DNA of 64,000 nucleotides, taken from positions 1 through 64,000 of the forward strand of contig NZ_RJRZ01000009.1 in NCBI RefSeq assembly GCF_003993775.1, given 5' to 3'. This stretch comes from Frigidibacter oleivorans (GTDB lineage Bacteria > Pseudomonadota > Alphaproteobacteria > Rhodobacterales > Rhodobacteraceae). Both the position numbers and the translations under genes were made by a program. Under the pieces are notes generated by a model, which had not been told where the DNA came from, searched no databases, and saw nothing but the letters and a program-made list of their open reading frames with translations. Each line of letters begins with the position of its first letter. Positions within the stretch are counted from its first letter, which is position 1. Below are positions 50,201-60,166 of the stretch, piece after piece.

Positions 50201-51462
50201 CAGGCAGCCAGCCTCATGCGCAACTGATCGAGCCCCGGTGCGCGATCGACCGGCCCGTACAGCGCCAGCGCCGGGCGTCCGCCCTGCGCCATCCGCGCGG
50301 CGAAGGCGCGCACGGCATCGCGCGTCACCGCGTCGATCTTCTCCGCCGCCTCCTCGACCCCCGGCACGCGGCCCCAGATCGCCAGCATCCGCGCCATGCG
50401 CTCGGCGCGGCTGGACGGGCTTTCCAGCCCCATCAGCATCCCGGCCTTCATCTGGGCGCGGGCGCGGGCGACCTCGGCCTCGGTCATGTCGTCGGCGGCG
50501 CGTTTAAGCTCGTCGATGGTCAGGCCGGCGAGGTCACCGATCTCTTCGGCCGAGGTGCCGGCATAGATCGTCATCATGCCGGTATCCTCATGGGCCGAGG
50601 CCTGCGCGAAGATCGAATAGCACAGACCCCGCTCTTCGCGGATCTTCTGGAACAGGCGCGAGGACATGCCACCGCCGAGCGCGGTGGAATAGACCTGCGA
50701 GACATAGACATCGTCGTCGCGATAGCCCGGCGCCTCGAAGGCCAGGGCGAAATGGACCTGTTCCAGGTCCTTGGTCTCGCGCCGTTCCAGCCCCTGCCAG
50801 CGCGCGGGCAGCATCAGCGGCGCGCCCACCGGCCGCAGGCCGCCGAAGATGCCGGTTGCCAGCGCCACCAGCGCCTCGTGGTCCACCGCGCCGGCGGCGG
50901 ACAGGATCATCTGATCCGGCCCGTAATGGGTGGCGACGAAACTTTCGAAATCCCCGCGCCGGAAGGCCGCGACCCGGTCGGCCGGCCCGAGGATGGTGCG
51001 CCCGATCGGCTGGTCGGGATAGGCGGCCTCCTGCAGCCAGTCGAAGATGATGTCGTCGGGCGTGTCCAGCGCCTGCCCGATCTCCTGCAGGATCACGTGG
51101 CGCTCGACCTCGATCTCCTTCGGGTCGAAGGCGGGGTTCAGCACGATGTCGGAAATCACGTCCAGCGCCAGCGGCACGTCGGCTTCCAGCACGCGGGCGT
51201 AATAGGCCGTCATCTCGCGCGAGGTATAGGCGTTGATATAGCCGCCCACATCCTCGATCTCTTCGGCGATCTGCAGCGCGCTGCGCCGTTTCGTCCCCTT
51301 GAAGGCCATGTGTTCGAGGAAATGGGCGATGCCGTTTTCCTCGGGCCGTTCGTGACGGCCCCCGGCATTCACCCAGATGCCCACCGCCGCCGAGGCGAGG
51401 CCGGGCATGTGTTCGGTGACGATGCGGAAGCCGTTCGGAAGGGTCGTCAGTCTGACAGTCAA
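50200..51462 (-). CDS. M16 family zinc peptidase (mitochondrial-processing-peptidase-like)
   Basis: 420 aa. The inverted zinc motif HFLEH is in GIAHFLEHMAFKGT, with the downstream Glu in EIEVERHVILQEI; C-terminal M16 domain follows with GMSSRLFQKIREERGLCYS. Start is taken as TTG at 51462 (LTVRLTTLPNGFRIV), because it overlaps the thrC stop as TTGA and begins exactly where family similarity begins; the upstream extension is a shadow of thrC. Cytoplasmic or periplasmic location is uncertain as there is no signal peptide. Confidence 0.92.
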   Translation of the reverse strand: MTVRLTTLPNGFRIVTEHMPGLASAAVGIWVNAGGRHERPEENGIAHFLEHMAFKGTKRRSALQIAEEIEDVGGYINAYTSREMTAYYARVLEADVPLALDVISDIVLNPAFDPKEIEVERHVILQEIGQALDTPDDIIFDWLQEAAYPDQPIGRTILGPADRVAAFRRGDFESFVATHYGPDQMILSAAGAVDHEALVALATGIFGGLRPVGAPLMLPARWQGLERRETKDLEQVHFALAFEAPGYRDDDVYVSQVYSTALGGGMSSRLFQKIREERGLCYSIFAQASAHEDTGMMTIYAGTSAEEIGDLAGLTIDELKRAADDMTEAEVARARAQMKAGMLMGLESPSSRAERMARMLAIWGRVPGVEEAAEKIDAVTRDAVRAFAARMAQGGRPALALYGPVDRAPGLDQLRMRLAA

Positions 51463-52850
51463 GCGGTGCGCCTTTCGTGGACCAGCGCCTCTAGCGCGGC
51501 AAGATCGTTGGGAACCCGCGTCACGCGCTCGGGCCGGTCGAACAGGTCGGCCATGCGGGCGGGCAGGGCGGGGCGGATGCCGGTGGCGGCCTCGACGGCA
51601 TCGGGAAACTTCGCCGGATGCGCCGTGGCCAGCGTCACCATCGGCGCCTCGGGGCGGATATGGGCATTCGCGACGCAAACGCCAACCGCCGAATGCGGGC
51701 ACAGCAGCTCGCCCGTGGCGGCCAGCGTGTCGCGGATGGTGGCGCGCGTCTCGTCCTCGGACACCCGGCCCGACCCGAAGACCTCTCGCAGGGTCTGCAG
51801 CGCGCCCTGGCTGACGGTAAAGCCGCCCGTCGCCTTCAGCTCGCCCATCAGCTGCGCCACGGCGCGCCCGTCGCGGCCATAGGCGTCGAACAGCGCCCGT
51901 TCGAAGTTGGAGCTGACCTGGATGTCCATGGACGGGCTGATCGAGGGCGTCACCCCCTCGGTTTCATACCGGCCGGTGGTCAGGCAGCGGTGCAGGATGT
52001 CGTTCTGGTTGGTCGCCACCACCAGCCGACCGAGGGGCAGGCCCATGCGGCGCGCGATATAGCCCGCGAAGATGTCGCCGAAATTGCCGGTGGGCACGGT
52101 GACGTCGACCGCCCGGTGCGGCGCGCCGAGCGCGACGGCAGCGGTAAAGTAATAGACGACCTGCGCCAGCACCCGGGCCCAGTTGATCGAGTTCACCCCG
52201 GCCAGCCCGACCGCATCGCGGAAGGCGAAGTCGTTGAACATGTCCTTCAGCTTCGCCTGGCAATCGTCGAAATCGCCATCCAGCGCCAGCGCGTGCACAT
52301 TCGCCTCGGCGGGCGTGGTCATCTGGCGGCGCTGCACCTCGGACACGCGGCCATGCGGGAACAGGATGAACACGTCGACATTGGCGAGGCCGCGGAAGGC
52401 CTCGATCGCCGCCGATCCGGTATCGCCCGAGGTGGCGCCGACGATCGTCACCCGGTCGCCGCTGCGCGCCAGCGCGATCTGGAACAGCTGGCCGATCAGC
52501 TGCATGGCGAAGTCCTTGAAGGCCAGCGTCGGCCCGTGGAACAGCTCGCACAGGAAATGCCCGGACCCCAGCTGCACCAGCGGCGCCCGCGCGGCATGGC
52601 CGAAGCCCGCATAGGCGGCGGCGATGGCCTGCCGCAGTTCGTCGTCCGAGAAGCTGTCGCCGGTGAAGGGGCGCATCACCCGGAAGGCAACCTCCTCATA
52701 GGGCAGGCCGGCCAGCGCCGCGATCTCCTCTGCCGGCATCTGCGGCACGGTTTCCGGCACGTAGAGCCCGCCGTCCCGCGCCAGCCCCGTCAGCATCGCC
52801 TCGGCGAAAGTCAGGGCCGGGGCCTCTCCGCGGGTCGAGACATAGCGCAT
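51459..52850 (-). CDS. thrC: Threonine synthase
   Basis: 463 aa. MRYVSTRGEAPALTFAEAML and GGLYVPETVPQM open the N-terminal domain; the PLP lysine is in FHGPTLAFKDFAMQ and the phosphate-binding loop in ATSGDTGSAAIEAF. It converts phosphohomoserine to threonine. Start at 52850; the extension to 52889 lacks similarity. Located between SURF1 (11 bp upstream) and the M16 peptidase (overlapping), an arrangement I recall as usual in this group. Confidence 0.96.
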   Translation of the reverse strand: MRYVSTRGEAPALTFAEAMLTGLARDGGLYVPETVPQMPAEEIAALAGLPYEEVAFRVMRPFTGDSFSDDELRQAIAAAYAGFGHAARAPLVQLGSGHFLCELFHGPTLAFKDFAMQLIGQLFQIALARSGDRVTIVGATSGDTGSAAIEAFRGLANVDVFILFPHGRVSEVQRRQMTTPAEANVHALALDGDFDDCQAKLKDMFNDFAFRDAVGLAGVNSINWARVLAQVVYYFTAAVALGAPHRAVDVTVPTGNFGDIFAGYIARRMGLPLGRLVVATNQNDILHRCLTTGRYETEGVTPSISPSMDIQVSSNFERALFDAYGRDGRAVAQLMGELKATGGFTVSQGALQTLREVFGSGRVSEDETRATIRDTLAATGELLCPHSAVGVCVANAHIRPEAPMVTLATAHPAKFPDAVEAATGIRPALPARMADLFDRPERVTRVPNDLAALEALVHERRTA

Positions 52851-52861
52851 CGCTGGTTCCT

Positions 52862-53539
52862 TCAGATGGTCCGGCGTCTGATACGCCACAGAAGATAGCC
52901 TGTCATCCCCGCCCAGACCCCGGCGAGCGAAAACCAGGTGATCGCGTAGTTCAGATGATCGTTGCGGATGCCCTCGACCGAGATGGGCACCGGCACCACC
53001 CCCTGCCCCGCGCCGTCGACGCTGCGGGCGGCCACCATCAGCGGTTCGGTCTCCAGCGCCGCCGCCATCGCCGGCACGTCGCGGGCGAACCAGATGTTGC
53101 GGCCGATGTCGGGGGCGGGGGTCGAGGCCGTCGTCTCGTCCGGCCAGTGGATGTTGCCGGTCACGTCCAGATCGACGGGCGGGCGCGGCATGTCCTTGGC
53201 CGTTTCGGGGATGAAGCCGCGGTCGAGGAGGATGCGGCGGCCGTCGGCGGTTTCGAAGGCGGCGATGACCTCGAAGCCGGGGCCCACGCCCTGACGCCCG
53301 GTCAGCATGTGCAGTTCCTGCCCCGTCGTCCGGCCCGCGACCCGGACCGGCGTATATTTAAGCGCCTGCCCGTCGGCGCCTTCGGGGGGCAGCTGTTCCG
53401 GCGGCGCATCGATGCGCGCCGCGATGGTGGCGAGGATGGACTCCTTCCACTCCAGCCGGCGCAGCTGCCAGAAGCCGAGGTTCAGCAGGATCGCGATACC
53501 GCCGAGGCCGAGGATCAGCGGAAAGAGGATGCGGCGCAT
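52862..53539 (-). CDS. SURF1 family cytochrome oxidase assembly protein
   Basis: 225 aa with two transmembrane helices, at about 4-22 and 200-218. The N-terminal NLGFWQLRRLEWKE and the internal ILLDRGFIP and NYAITWF motifs identify SURF1, which helps insert heme a into subunit I of aa3 oxidase. Same strand and last of the cta cluster, 79 bp after ctaE. Confidence 0.93.
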   Translation of the reverse strand: MRRILFPLILGLGGIAILLNLGFWQLRRLEWKESILATIAARIDAPPEQLPPEGADGQALKYTPVRVAGRTTGQELHMLTGRQGVGPGFEVIAAFETADGRRILLDRGFIPETAKDMPRPPVDLDVTGNIHWPDETTASTPAPDIGRNIWFARDVPAMAAALETEPLMVAARSVDGAGQGVVPVPISVEGIRNDHLNYAITWFSLAGVWAGMTGYLLWRIRRRTI

Positions 53540-53618
53540 GGGCGGCTTTCAGGAGGCGGAACGGCGAAGGCGCGCGGCCCTGCGGCCCCGCGCCTTTTCC
53601 AGTGGACCGATGGGGCGA

Positions 53619-54419
53619 TCAGCCGCCCCAGATGTAGACGGCGGCGAAGAGGAACAGCCAGACCACGTCGACGAAGTGCCAGTACCAGGCCGCCGCCTCG
53701 AAGCCCACATGGCTGTCGGGGGTGAAATGGCCCCGCATCGCCCGCATCATGCAGACGAACAGGAAGATCGTGCCGACGATGACGTGGAAGCCGTGGAAGC
53801 CGGTCGCCATGAAGAAGTTCGCGCCATAGATGTTGCCGGCGAAGCCGAAGGCGGCATGGCTGTATTCATAGGCCTGGAAGAAGGTGAACAGCGCCCCCAG
53901 CCCGACGGCCAGCGCGAGGCCCTGCACCATGTCCTTCCTGTTGTTCTCGTGCACCAGCGCGTGGTGGGCCCAGGTGCAGGCCATCCCGGAACACAGCAGG
54001 ATCAGCGTGTTGATCAGCGGCAGGTGCCACGGGTCGAAGGTCTCGATCCCCTCGGGCGGCCAGACGCCGATCGTCGCCGGGTAGTTGGCGCTCATCGGGT
54101 AGAGCGCGTGTTTGAAGAAGCTCCAGAACCACGCCGAGAAGAACATCACCTCGGACATGATGAACAGGATGAAGCCATAGCGCAGGCCGATCCGCACGAC
54201 CGGGGTGTGGTCGCCCGCGAAGTTTTCGCGGATCGTGTCGCCCCACCAGCCGTACATGACGTAGAGCACCAGCACGAGGCCGATGAAGAACAGCCACGGC
54301 GTGGTGCCCTTCATGAACAGCACCGCGCCGGTCAGCATCAGGAAGGCGCCGATCGAGGCCAGGAACGGCCAGATCGACGGCGCGAGGATGTGGTAGTCGT
54401 GGTTCTTTGCATGCGCCAT
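53619..54419 (-). CDS. ctaE: Cytochrome c oxidase subunit III
   Basis: 266 aa, seven transmembrane helices. [54 protein letters not shown] and [16 protein letters not shown] are the standard subunit III blocks. It completes the aa3 oxidase core with CtaC and CtaD (subunit I is not in this window). 23 bp after ctaG. Confidence 0.97.
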   Translation of the reverse strand: MAHAKNHDYHILAPSIWPFLASIGAFLMLTGAVLFMKGTTPWLFFIGLVLVLYVMYGWWGDTIRENFAGDHTPVVRIGLRYGFILFIMSEVMFFSAWFWSFFKHALYPMSANYPATIGVWPPEGIETFDPWHLPLINTLILLCSGMACTWAHHALVHENNRKDMVQGLALAVGLGALFTFFQAYEYSHAAFGFAGNIYGANFFMATGFHGFHVIVGTIFLFVCMMRAMRGHFTPDSHVGFEAAAWYWHFVDVVWLFLFAAVYIWGG

Positions 54420-54442
54420 GATATGTCCCTGCGGCCGGGTCG

Positions 54443-55030
54443 TCAGTTTATGGATGTCTTGGTTGCGGCGGGCGCGTCAAGCGCGGCCTGCGCCTCGGGC
54501 AGATCGGTGACGTGGAACGTATAGCTGAGCGTGATGTGACGCACGTTCTTGGCGTCGCGGTCGTTCACCATCTCGGGGTCCACGAAGAAGGTCACGGGCA
54601 TCTGCATCCGCTCGCCGGGTTGCAGCACCTGTTCGGTGAAGCAGAAGCACTGGATCTTCGAGAAGTAGTAGCCCGCGGCATCGGGCGAGACATTGTAGCT
54701 GGCCGTGCCGGCGATCGGACGGTCGGTCGGGTTGTAGGCCTCGTAGAAGGCCAGGCCCGTCTCGCCGATCTTCAGTTCCATCTGGCGCTCGACCGGGCGG
54801 AACTCCCAGGGCATGTCGCGCTCGACATTGGCGTCGAAGCGGACGGTGACGGTCCGGTCCAGCACCACGTCCGATTCCTGTTCCGCCACGCTGGTGGTGC
54901 CGGCATAGCCCGTCACCCGGCAGAACCAGTTGTAGAACGGCACCGCCGCGAAGGACAGCGCCACCATCACCACGACGATGCCGCTCAGACGCAGCGCCAT
55001 CCGGGCGTTGGGGTCGGCGGGCTTGCGCAT
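54443..55030 (-). CDS. ctaG: Cytochrome c oxidase assembly protein CtaG (Cox11)
   Basis: 195 aa. One N-terminal transmembrane helix ([19 protein letters not shown]) and a periplasmic copper-binding domain with CFCF in [16 protein letters not shown]. CtaG delivers copper to the CuB site of subunit I. The start at 55030 comes 1 bp after the small membrane-protein gene, and the stop is 23 bp before ctaE. Confidence 0.96.
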   Translation of the reverse strand: MRKPADPNARMALRLSGIVVVMVALSFAAVPFYNWFCRVTGYAGTTSVAEQESDVVLDRTVTVRFDANVERDMPWEFRPVERQMELKIGETGLAFYEAYNPTDRPIAGTASYNVSPDAAGYYFSKIQCFCFTEQVLQPGERMQMPVTFFVDPEMVNDRDAKNVRHITLSYTFHVTDLPEAQAALDAPAATKTSIN

Positions 55031-55031
55031 G

Positions 55032-55235
55032 TCAGTTCCCTCCCTGCTGCGGTTGCGGCACCAGTTCCGGCCGCGGGGCGTGGTCATAGCCCTGCAGGCT
55101 GTCGCCCTGCGACACCTTCACCACCGTCAGCGCGAAGATCAGCGCGACGAAGGCGGCCAGCACCAGCCCCAGCCCGAGGTTGCGGCCGAAGCGGCGCCGG
55201 TGCAGTTCGTGATCGCGTCCGAAGGCCACCGTCAC
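55032..55235 (-). CDS. Small single-pass membrane protein in cta operon
   Basis: 67 aa. GTG start at 55235 overlaps the ctaB stop as GTGA. One transmembrane helix ([20 protein letters not shown]) with a positively charged N-terminus ([13 protein letters not shown]), so the C-terminus likely faces the periplasm. It sits exactly where a short unnamed reading frame lies between ctaB and ctaG in the Paracoccus denitrificans cta locus. Probably an oxidase assembly or accessory factor; unproven. Confidence 0.78.
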   Translation of the reverse strand: MTVAFGRDHELHRRRFGRNLGLGLVLAAFVALIFALTVVKVSQGDSLQGYDHAPRPELVPQPQQGGN

Positions 55236-56179
55236 CAGCCCCCCATGCCCCAGGGCCGCAGCGCGGCCTCGGCCAGCAGCGCCGCGAAATGCAGGAACAG
55301 ATAGGCCAGTGACAGCTTGAAGAACCGCTTTTCGACCGCATAGTGATCCGCGGCCGCCGTGGCATCGCTCCGGGCGCGGATCCGCAGCGCGCCGGCCACG
55401 AATGCGGCGTTCAGCACCAGCGTCGTGGCCAGCATGATCGGCCCGCCGATCTGGCTGACAGCCAGCGCCGGCCCCACCGGCGCCAAGGCCAGCGTGTAGC
55501 CGAGGATGTGGCGGCGCGTCGCCGGGCGGCCATGCGTCACGGTCAGCATCGGCACGCCGGCCCGCGAATAGTCGTCGTTCATGAACAGCGCCAGCGCCCA
55601 GAAATGCGGCGGCGTCCACATGAAGGTCAGCAGGAACATCAGCACGGATTCGGCGCTGATCCCGCCCGTCGCCACCGCCCAGCCGATCATCGGCGGGAAG
55701 GCCCCGGCGGCGCCGCCGATCACGATGTTCTGCGGGGTCGAACGTTTCAGCCAGATCGTGTAGACGACGGCATAGAAGAAGATCGTGAAGGCGAGGAAAG
55801 CCGCGGCGAACCAGTTGGCCGCCAGCCCCAGCATCACCACCGAGATCCCCGACAGCGCGAGGCCGAGCGCCAGCGCGTCCTGCGGGCCCACGCGGCCCGC
55901 AGGTACCGGGCGGCGCTGCGTCCGGCGCATCACCGCGTCGATGTCCGCGTCATACCACATGTTCAGCGCGCCCGAGGCGCCGCCCCCCAGGGCGATGAAC
56001 AGGATCGAGGCGAAGGCCACGAGCGGATGCACCGGCACCGGCGCCACCAGAAGCCCGACGGCGGCGGTGAACACCACCAGCGACATGACGCGCGGCTTCA
56101 GCAGCTGGACGTAGTCGCCGAAGCGCGCCTCGCCCGCCGCGTCATGGGCCGTGCCGTCAAATGCGCTCGTATCCGTCAT
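55232..56179 (-). CDS. ctaB: Protoheme IX farnesyltransferase (heme O synthase)
   Basis: 315 aa, about nine transmembrane helices. The prenyl-diphosphate motif [15 protein letters not shown] and the second aspartate loop [14 protein letters not shown] are typical of UbiA-family heme O synthase. [14 protein letters not shown] is the usual N-terminal start of the fold. It makes heme O, precursor of heme A. Overlaps the small membrane-protein gene at its 3' end. Confidence 0.97.
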   Translation of the reverse strand: MTDTSAFDGTAHDAAGEARFGDYVQLLKPRVMSLVVFTAAVGLLVAPVPVHPLVAFASILFIALGGGASGALNMWYDADIDAVMRRTQRRPVPAGRVGPQDALALGLALSGISVVMLGLAANWFAAAFLAFTIFFYAVVYTIWLKRSTPQNIVIGGAAGAFPPMIGWAVATGGISAESVLMFLLTFMWTPPHFWALALFMNDDYSRAGVPMLTVTHGRPATRRHILGYTLALAPVGPALAVSQIGGPIMLATTLVLNAAFVAGALRIRARSDATAAADHYAVEKRFFKLSLAYLFLHFAALLAEAALRPWGMGGW

Positions 56180-56292
56180 CCTGTCCTCCAGGTGGGGCGA
56201 AGGCGCCTGCCTCCGGCCCTGCCGTGGTGCGGGGCTCCGATGACCCCGCGCGGGCCGCGCAGGGGCGGCGCAGCGTCATGTCGTCCGCGTCC

Positions 56293-56309
56293 GGGCGCTT
56301 GTCGCGCCC
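56293..56309 (-). other. Hairpin in the ctaC-ctaB gap
   Basis: GGGCGC and GCGCCC pair around a TTGTC loop, 15 bp after the ctaC stop and well before the ctaB ATG. It could stabilise the ctaC message end or cause partial termination. The rest of the 145 bp gap shows nothing clear. Confidence 0.4.
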
Positions 56310-56324
56310 GCGCCGCAGCACGCC

Positions 56325-57185
56325 TCAGTTCGCGGCCACCCGGAACGACGAGGGCGCGGCGGCGAAGAGTTCCCGGGCACGGGCCAGCCACTCGGCATAG
56401 GCCTCCTCGCTGACGACCTTCACCGTGATCGGCATGAAGGCGTGATCCTTGCCGCACAGTTCCGAACACTGGCCGAAATAGACGCCCTCGCGGTCGGCGT
56501 TGAACCACAGTTCGGCGATCCGCCCCGGCACCGCGTCCTGCTTCACAGCGAAGGCCGGGATCGTCCAGGAATGGATCACGTCCGCGCCGGTAACCTGCAC
56601 GACGACGGTCTTGCCCACCGGCACCACCACCGCATTGTCCACCGCCAGCCGGTATTCATCCTCGTTGTAACCGTATTCCGCCAGTTCCTCGCGCGCCAGC
56701 ATCAGGCTGTCGAAGGCGATACCCTCGTCGGGATATTCATAGCCCCAGTACCACTGGAAGCCGGTCGCCTTGATCGTCAGGTCGGCCGTCGGAATCTCCT
56801 GCTGCTTGAACAGGATCGGCAGCGAGAACGAGCCGATGACCACGAGGATCAGGATCGGCACCAGCGTCCAGCCGATCTCCAGCGGCGTGTTATGGGTGAA
56901 CTTCGCCGGCGTCGGGTTGCTGCGGCGGTTGAAGCGCAGGATCGCCATCACCAGCAGCACGGTCACGAAGATCGTGATCGCCGCGATGATGTAGAGCAGC
57001 ATCCCGTCCAGCCATTGCTGGTCGCGCGCCAGTTCCGTCGCCGCGGGCTGGAAGCCCGTCCCGCCGTCATGTGCCTTGCCCACGACCTCGAGCCCGGTGA
57101 TGCCGTCCTGCGCCCAGGCGGCGCCGGCGATCATGGCCGAGGAAATGACGGCCGGAAGGCCGATCAGCTTGGTTGCGAAACGCAT
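56325..57185 (-). CDS. ctaC: Cytochrome c oxidase subunit II
   Basis: 286 aa. Signal peptide ends near GAAWAQDG; two transmembrane helices ([20 protein letters not shown] and [19 protein letters not shown]) precede the CuA domain with [16 protein letters not shown] (two Cys, His, Met) and [10 protein letters not shown]. CuA accepts electrons from cytochrome c. Start at 57185 chosen over 57206 because the shorter form begins the signal peptide. First gene of the cta operon; predicted promoter at 57275-57302. Confidence 0.97.
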   Translation of the reverse strand: MRFATKLIGLPAVISSAMIAGAAWAQDGITGLEVVGKAHDGGTGFQPAATELARDQQWLDGMLLYIIAAITIFVTVLLVMAILRFNRRSNPTPAKFTHNTPLEIGWTLVPILILVVIGSFSLPILFKQQEIPTADLTIKATGFQWYWGYEYPDEGIAFDSLMLAREELAEYGYNEDEYRLAVDNAVVVPVGKTVVVQVTGADVIHSWTIPAFAVKQDAVPGRIAELWFNADREGVYFGQCSELCGKDHAFMPITVKVVSEEAYAEWLARARELFAAAPSSFRVAAN

Positions 57186-57274
57186 TCTGTTCTTCCCGTT
57201 CCCCAAGGGCGGCTCTCCCTGCCGCCGCGCGTCGGATTTGATGGCCCGCCCGCGTTGTAAGACGCCATCCTAAA

Positions 57275-57302
57275 ATCATATTGTCCACTGAGCGACAAGC
57301 AA
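57275..57302 (-). promoter_or_regulatory. Predicted promoter of ctaC operon
   Basis: On the minus strand TTGCTT (57302-57297) and TATGAT (57280-57275) are spaced by 16 bp. The predicted start, near 57268, leaves a leader of about 83 bases before ctaC. Confidence 0.5.
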
Positions 57303-57325
57303 AACCGTGCGGCACGGCGCCGCAT

Positions 57326-57339
57326 CTGATCTGTATCAA
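57326..57339. promoter_or_regulatory. FNR-like box between ctaC and tldD
   Basis: CTGAT-CTGT-ATCAA differs from the FNR consensus TTGAT-N4-ATCAA at one base. It lies about 64 bp upstream of the predicted ctaC transcription start and 17 bp before the tldD ATG, so it could act on either gene. Confidence 0.5.
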
Positions 57340-57356
57340 GGACGGGATTCACGCCC

Positions 57357-58775
57357 ATGACGAACCGCTTTGCCCCCTTCGAAACCCTGCTCGACCGCGA
57401 CCGGGCGCTGGCGGTCCTGCGGGCGGCGGTGGCCGGTGCCGAGGATGGCGAGCTGTTCCTCGAACGCCGCCGGTCCGAAGCGATCGTCTTCGACGACGGC
57501 AGGGTGAAGACCGCAAGCTACGACGCCTCCGAGGGTTTCGGGCTGCGCGCCGTGCTGGGCGAGGTGGCGGGCTATGCCCATTCGACCGAGATTTCCGAGC
57601 CGGCGCTGCGGCGTGCCGCGGACACGACGCGGCTGGCGGTGGGCGATGGCGGCGGCGTGCTGGCCGATGCGCCGGCGGGGACCAACCGCAGGCTCTATAC
57701 CGATGCCGATCCGATGGCCGATGCGGCCTTCGCCGCCAAGCTCGACACGCTGCGCGAGATCGACGCCTTCGCCCGCGCGCTCGATCCGCGGGTGGTGCAG
57801 GTGACGGCGAGCCTCGCCGCCGCGCATCAGGAAGTGGCGATCCTGCGGCCCGAGGGCGGCCTTGTGACCGACATCCGGCCGATGGCGCGACTGAATGTCG
57901 CGGTGATCGTCGAGCGCGACGGCCGGCGCGAAAGCGGAAGCGCCGGCGGCGGCGGGCGGTTCGGCCTCGCCCGGCTGCTGGAGCGGGATCACTGGGAATC
58001 GGTCGCGCGCGAGGCGCTGCGCATCGCGCTGGTCAACCTCGACGCCGTGGCCGCGCCGGCGGGGGTGATGGACGTGGCGCTCGGCCCCGGCTGGCCCGGC
58101 ATCCTGCTGCACGAGGCGGTGGGCCACGGGCTGGAGGGCGACTTCAACCGCAAGAAGACCTCGGTCTTCGCGGGCCTTCTGGGCCAGCGGGTCGCCGCGC
58201 CCGGGGTGACGGTGCTCGACGACGGCACCCTGCCCGACCGCCGCGGCTCGATCAGCGTCGATGACGAGGGTACCGCCTCGGCCCGGAACGTGCTGATCGA
58301 GGACGGCATCCTCGTGGGCTACATGCAGGATCGCCAGAACGCCCGGCTGATGGGGGTCGCGCCCACGGGCAACGGGCGGCGCGAAAGCCATGCCCATATC
58401 CCGATGCCGCGGATGACCAACACCTACATGCTGGGCGGCGATGCGGCACCGGGCGATGTGGTGGCCGGCATCCGCGACGGAATCTGGGCCGTGGGCTTCG
58501 GCGGCGGGCAGGTCGACATCACCAGCGGCAAGTTCGTCTTTTCCTGCACCGAGGCCTATCGCGTCCGCAACGGCGTGGTGGGCGAGCCGGTGAAGGGCGC
58601 CACGCTGATCGGCGACGGGGCGACCGCGCTGCAGCAGATCCGCGCCATCGGCAGCGACCTGGCGCTGGACCCCGGCATGGGCAATTGCGGCAAGGCCGGG
58701 CAATGGGTGCCGGTGGGCGTGGGCCAGCCCACGCTGCTGATCGGCGGGCTGACGGTGGGCGGGTCGGCGGCCTGA
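57357..58775 (+). CDS. tldD: TldD metalloprotease
   Basis: 472 aa. The zinc motif HEAVGHGLEGD (HExxxH), EGFGLRAVLGEVAGYAHS, and the C-terminal block with GQVDITSGKFVFSCTEAY identify TldD. With TldE (PmbA) it forms a protease that trims peptides such as microcin precursors and degrades CcdA; no tldE is present here. Divergent from ctaC. It starts close to an FNR-like box. Confidence 0.95.
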   Translation: MTNRFAPFETLLDRDRALAVLRAAVAGAEDGELFLERRRSEAIVFDDGRVKTASYDASEGFGLRAVLGEVAGYAHSTEISEPALRRAADTTRLAVGDGGGVLADAPAGTNRRLYTDADPMADAAFAAKLDTLREIDAFARALDPRVVQVTASLAAAHQEVAILRPEGGLVTDIRPMARLNVAVIVERDGRRESGSAGGGGRFGLARLLERDHWESVAREALRIALVNLDAVAAPAGVMDVALGPGWPGILLHEAVGHGLEGDFNRKKTSVFAGLLGQRVAAPGVTVLDDGTLPDRRGSISVDDEGTASARNVLIEDGILVGYMQDRQNARLMGVAPTGNGRRESHAHIPMPRMTNTYMLGGDAAPGDVVAGIRDGIWAVGFGGGQVDITSGKFVFSCTEAYRVRNGVVGEPVKGATLIGDGATALQQIRAIGSDLALDPGMGNCGKAGQWVPVGVGQPTLLIGGLTVGGSAA

Positions 58776-58852
58776 TCCCGAATCGGATGGCGTAAACCGG
58801 GCGTTAACCCTCGGCGCGCTATCAAGGCCCCGCGAATGAGGCGGAGGCCCGG

Positions 58853-60166
58853 ATGGATGACGGTTCGTTTTCTTTTTCCACCCCCTTCACCCCACCCACC
58901 ACGGAGGAAGATGAGCTTGTCCGGCTTCGTCTCATTCGCTCCCGCAGGGTCGGCCCCGCGACCTTCTGGCGGCTGATCGGCGAGCATGGCAACGCCGCCG
59001 CGGCCTTCGCCGCCCTGCCCGGGGTCGCCCGCGACGCGGGCGTCGAGAATTACATGCCCTGCCCCGAATCCGTGGCCCGCGCCGAACTGTCGGCGGGACG
59101 CCGGGCCGGGGCGCGGCTGGTCCATGCCGGTGGCCCCGGCTATCCCGCCCGCCTGCTGACCCTTCCCGATCCGCCGCCGCTGCTGTGGTGCCTCGGGCGC
59201 AGCGATCTGTCCACGCGGCCGATGGTGGCGCTGGTCGGTGCCCGCAACGCCTCGTCGCTGGGTCTGCGCATGGCGCGGCGGCTGGCGCAGGGTCTGGCCG
59301 AGGCGGGCCATGTCGTGGTCTCGGGCCTCGCCCGCGGCATCGACGCCGCCGCCCATGACGCCGCGCTGGCCGGCGGCACCGTCGCCGTGCAGGCCGGGGG
59401 CATCGACATCCTTTACCCCGCCGAAAACGCCGCACTGGCCGCCGCCATCGCGGAACGCGGCCTGCGCCTGTCGGAACAGCGGCCCGGGCTGGAACCGCAG
59501 GCGCGACACTTTCCGCAGCGCAACCGCATCATCGCCGGACTGGCCGAGGCGGTGGTGGTAGTCGAGGCCGCGCCCCGCTCCGGCAGCCTGATCACCGCGC
59601 GCGACGCGCTGGACCTGGGGCGCGAGGTGATGGCGGTGCCCGGCCATCCGGTCGATGCCCGCGCCGGCGGCTGCAACCAGCTGATCCGCGACGGCGCGGT
59701 GCTGGTGCGGGGGATCGAGGACGTGATCGAGGCGCTGACAGCCGGCGGCACCCGCGGACTGCCCCTGCGGAACGGCACCGCACCGCAGCCGCGGGCGGAG
59801 GAACCTGTGTCACCCCGCGCGGATGCGGACCGTCGCCCGCCCGGGACGCCGCCCTCCGCCGACGCCGACGCCGATTCCGATGCCGGCGAGAACGCCGCCC
59901 GCACGCCCGCGAAAAAGCCCCCTGGCACGTCCCGTGGCGCCTCTTCGGGGCCGTCGGACCAGGCCGCCGACCGTCGCAGCCTCGCGGAAACCGCCGCGCT
60001 GCACAGCCAGATCCTCGACCGTCTCGCCGCCGCACCGCTGGCCGAGGACCAGCTGATCCGCGACCTCGCCCTGCCCGCCTCGGCACTGGCGCCGGAATTG
60101 CTGACGCTGGAACTGGAGGGCCGGGTGTTGCGCGCGCCCGGGGGGTTGCTGTCCCGGCTCAACTGA
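58853..60166 (+). CDS. dprA: DNA-processing protein DprA
   Basis: 437 aa. The Rossmann-like DNA-binding core is clear: VALVGARNASSLGLRMARRL, VVSGLARGIDAAAHDAALAG, NRIIAGLAEAVVVVEAAPRS. Pro/Ala/Asp-rich linker (about 300-370), then a C-terminal winged helix (SQILDRLAAAPLAEDQLI). DprA loads RecA on incoming single-stranded DNA in transformation and lies between tldD (78 bp gap) and topA, a neighbourhood I recall from relatives. No other competence genes are seen. Confidence 0.94.
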   Translation: MDDGSFSFSTPFTPPTTEEDELVRLRLIRSRRVGPATFWRLIGEHGNAAAAFAALPGVARDAGVENYMPCPESVARAELSAGRRAGARLVHAGGPGYPARLLTLPDPPPLLWCLGRSDLSTRPMVALVGARNASSLGLRMARRLAQGLAEAGHVVVSGLARGIDAAAHDAALAGGTVAVQAGGIDILYPAENAALAAAIAERGLRLSEQRPGLEPQARHFPQRNRIIAGLAEAVVVVEAAPRSGSLITARDALDLGREVMAVPGHPVDARAGGCNQLIRDGAVLVRGIEDVIEALTAGGTRGLPLRNGTAPQPRAEEPVSPRADADRRPPGTPPSADADADSDAGENAARTPAKKPPGTSRGASSGPSDQAADRRSLAETAALHSQILDRLAAAPLAEDQLIRDLALPASALAPELLTLELEGRVLRAPGGLLSRLN

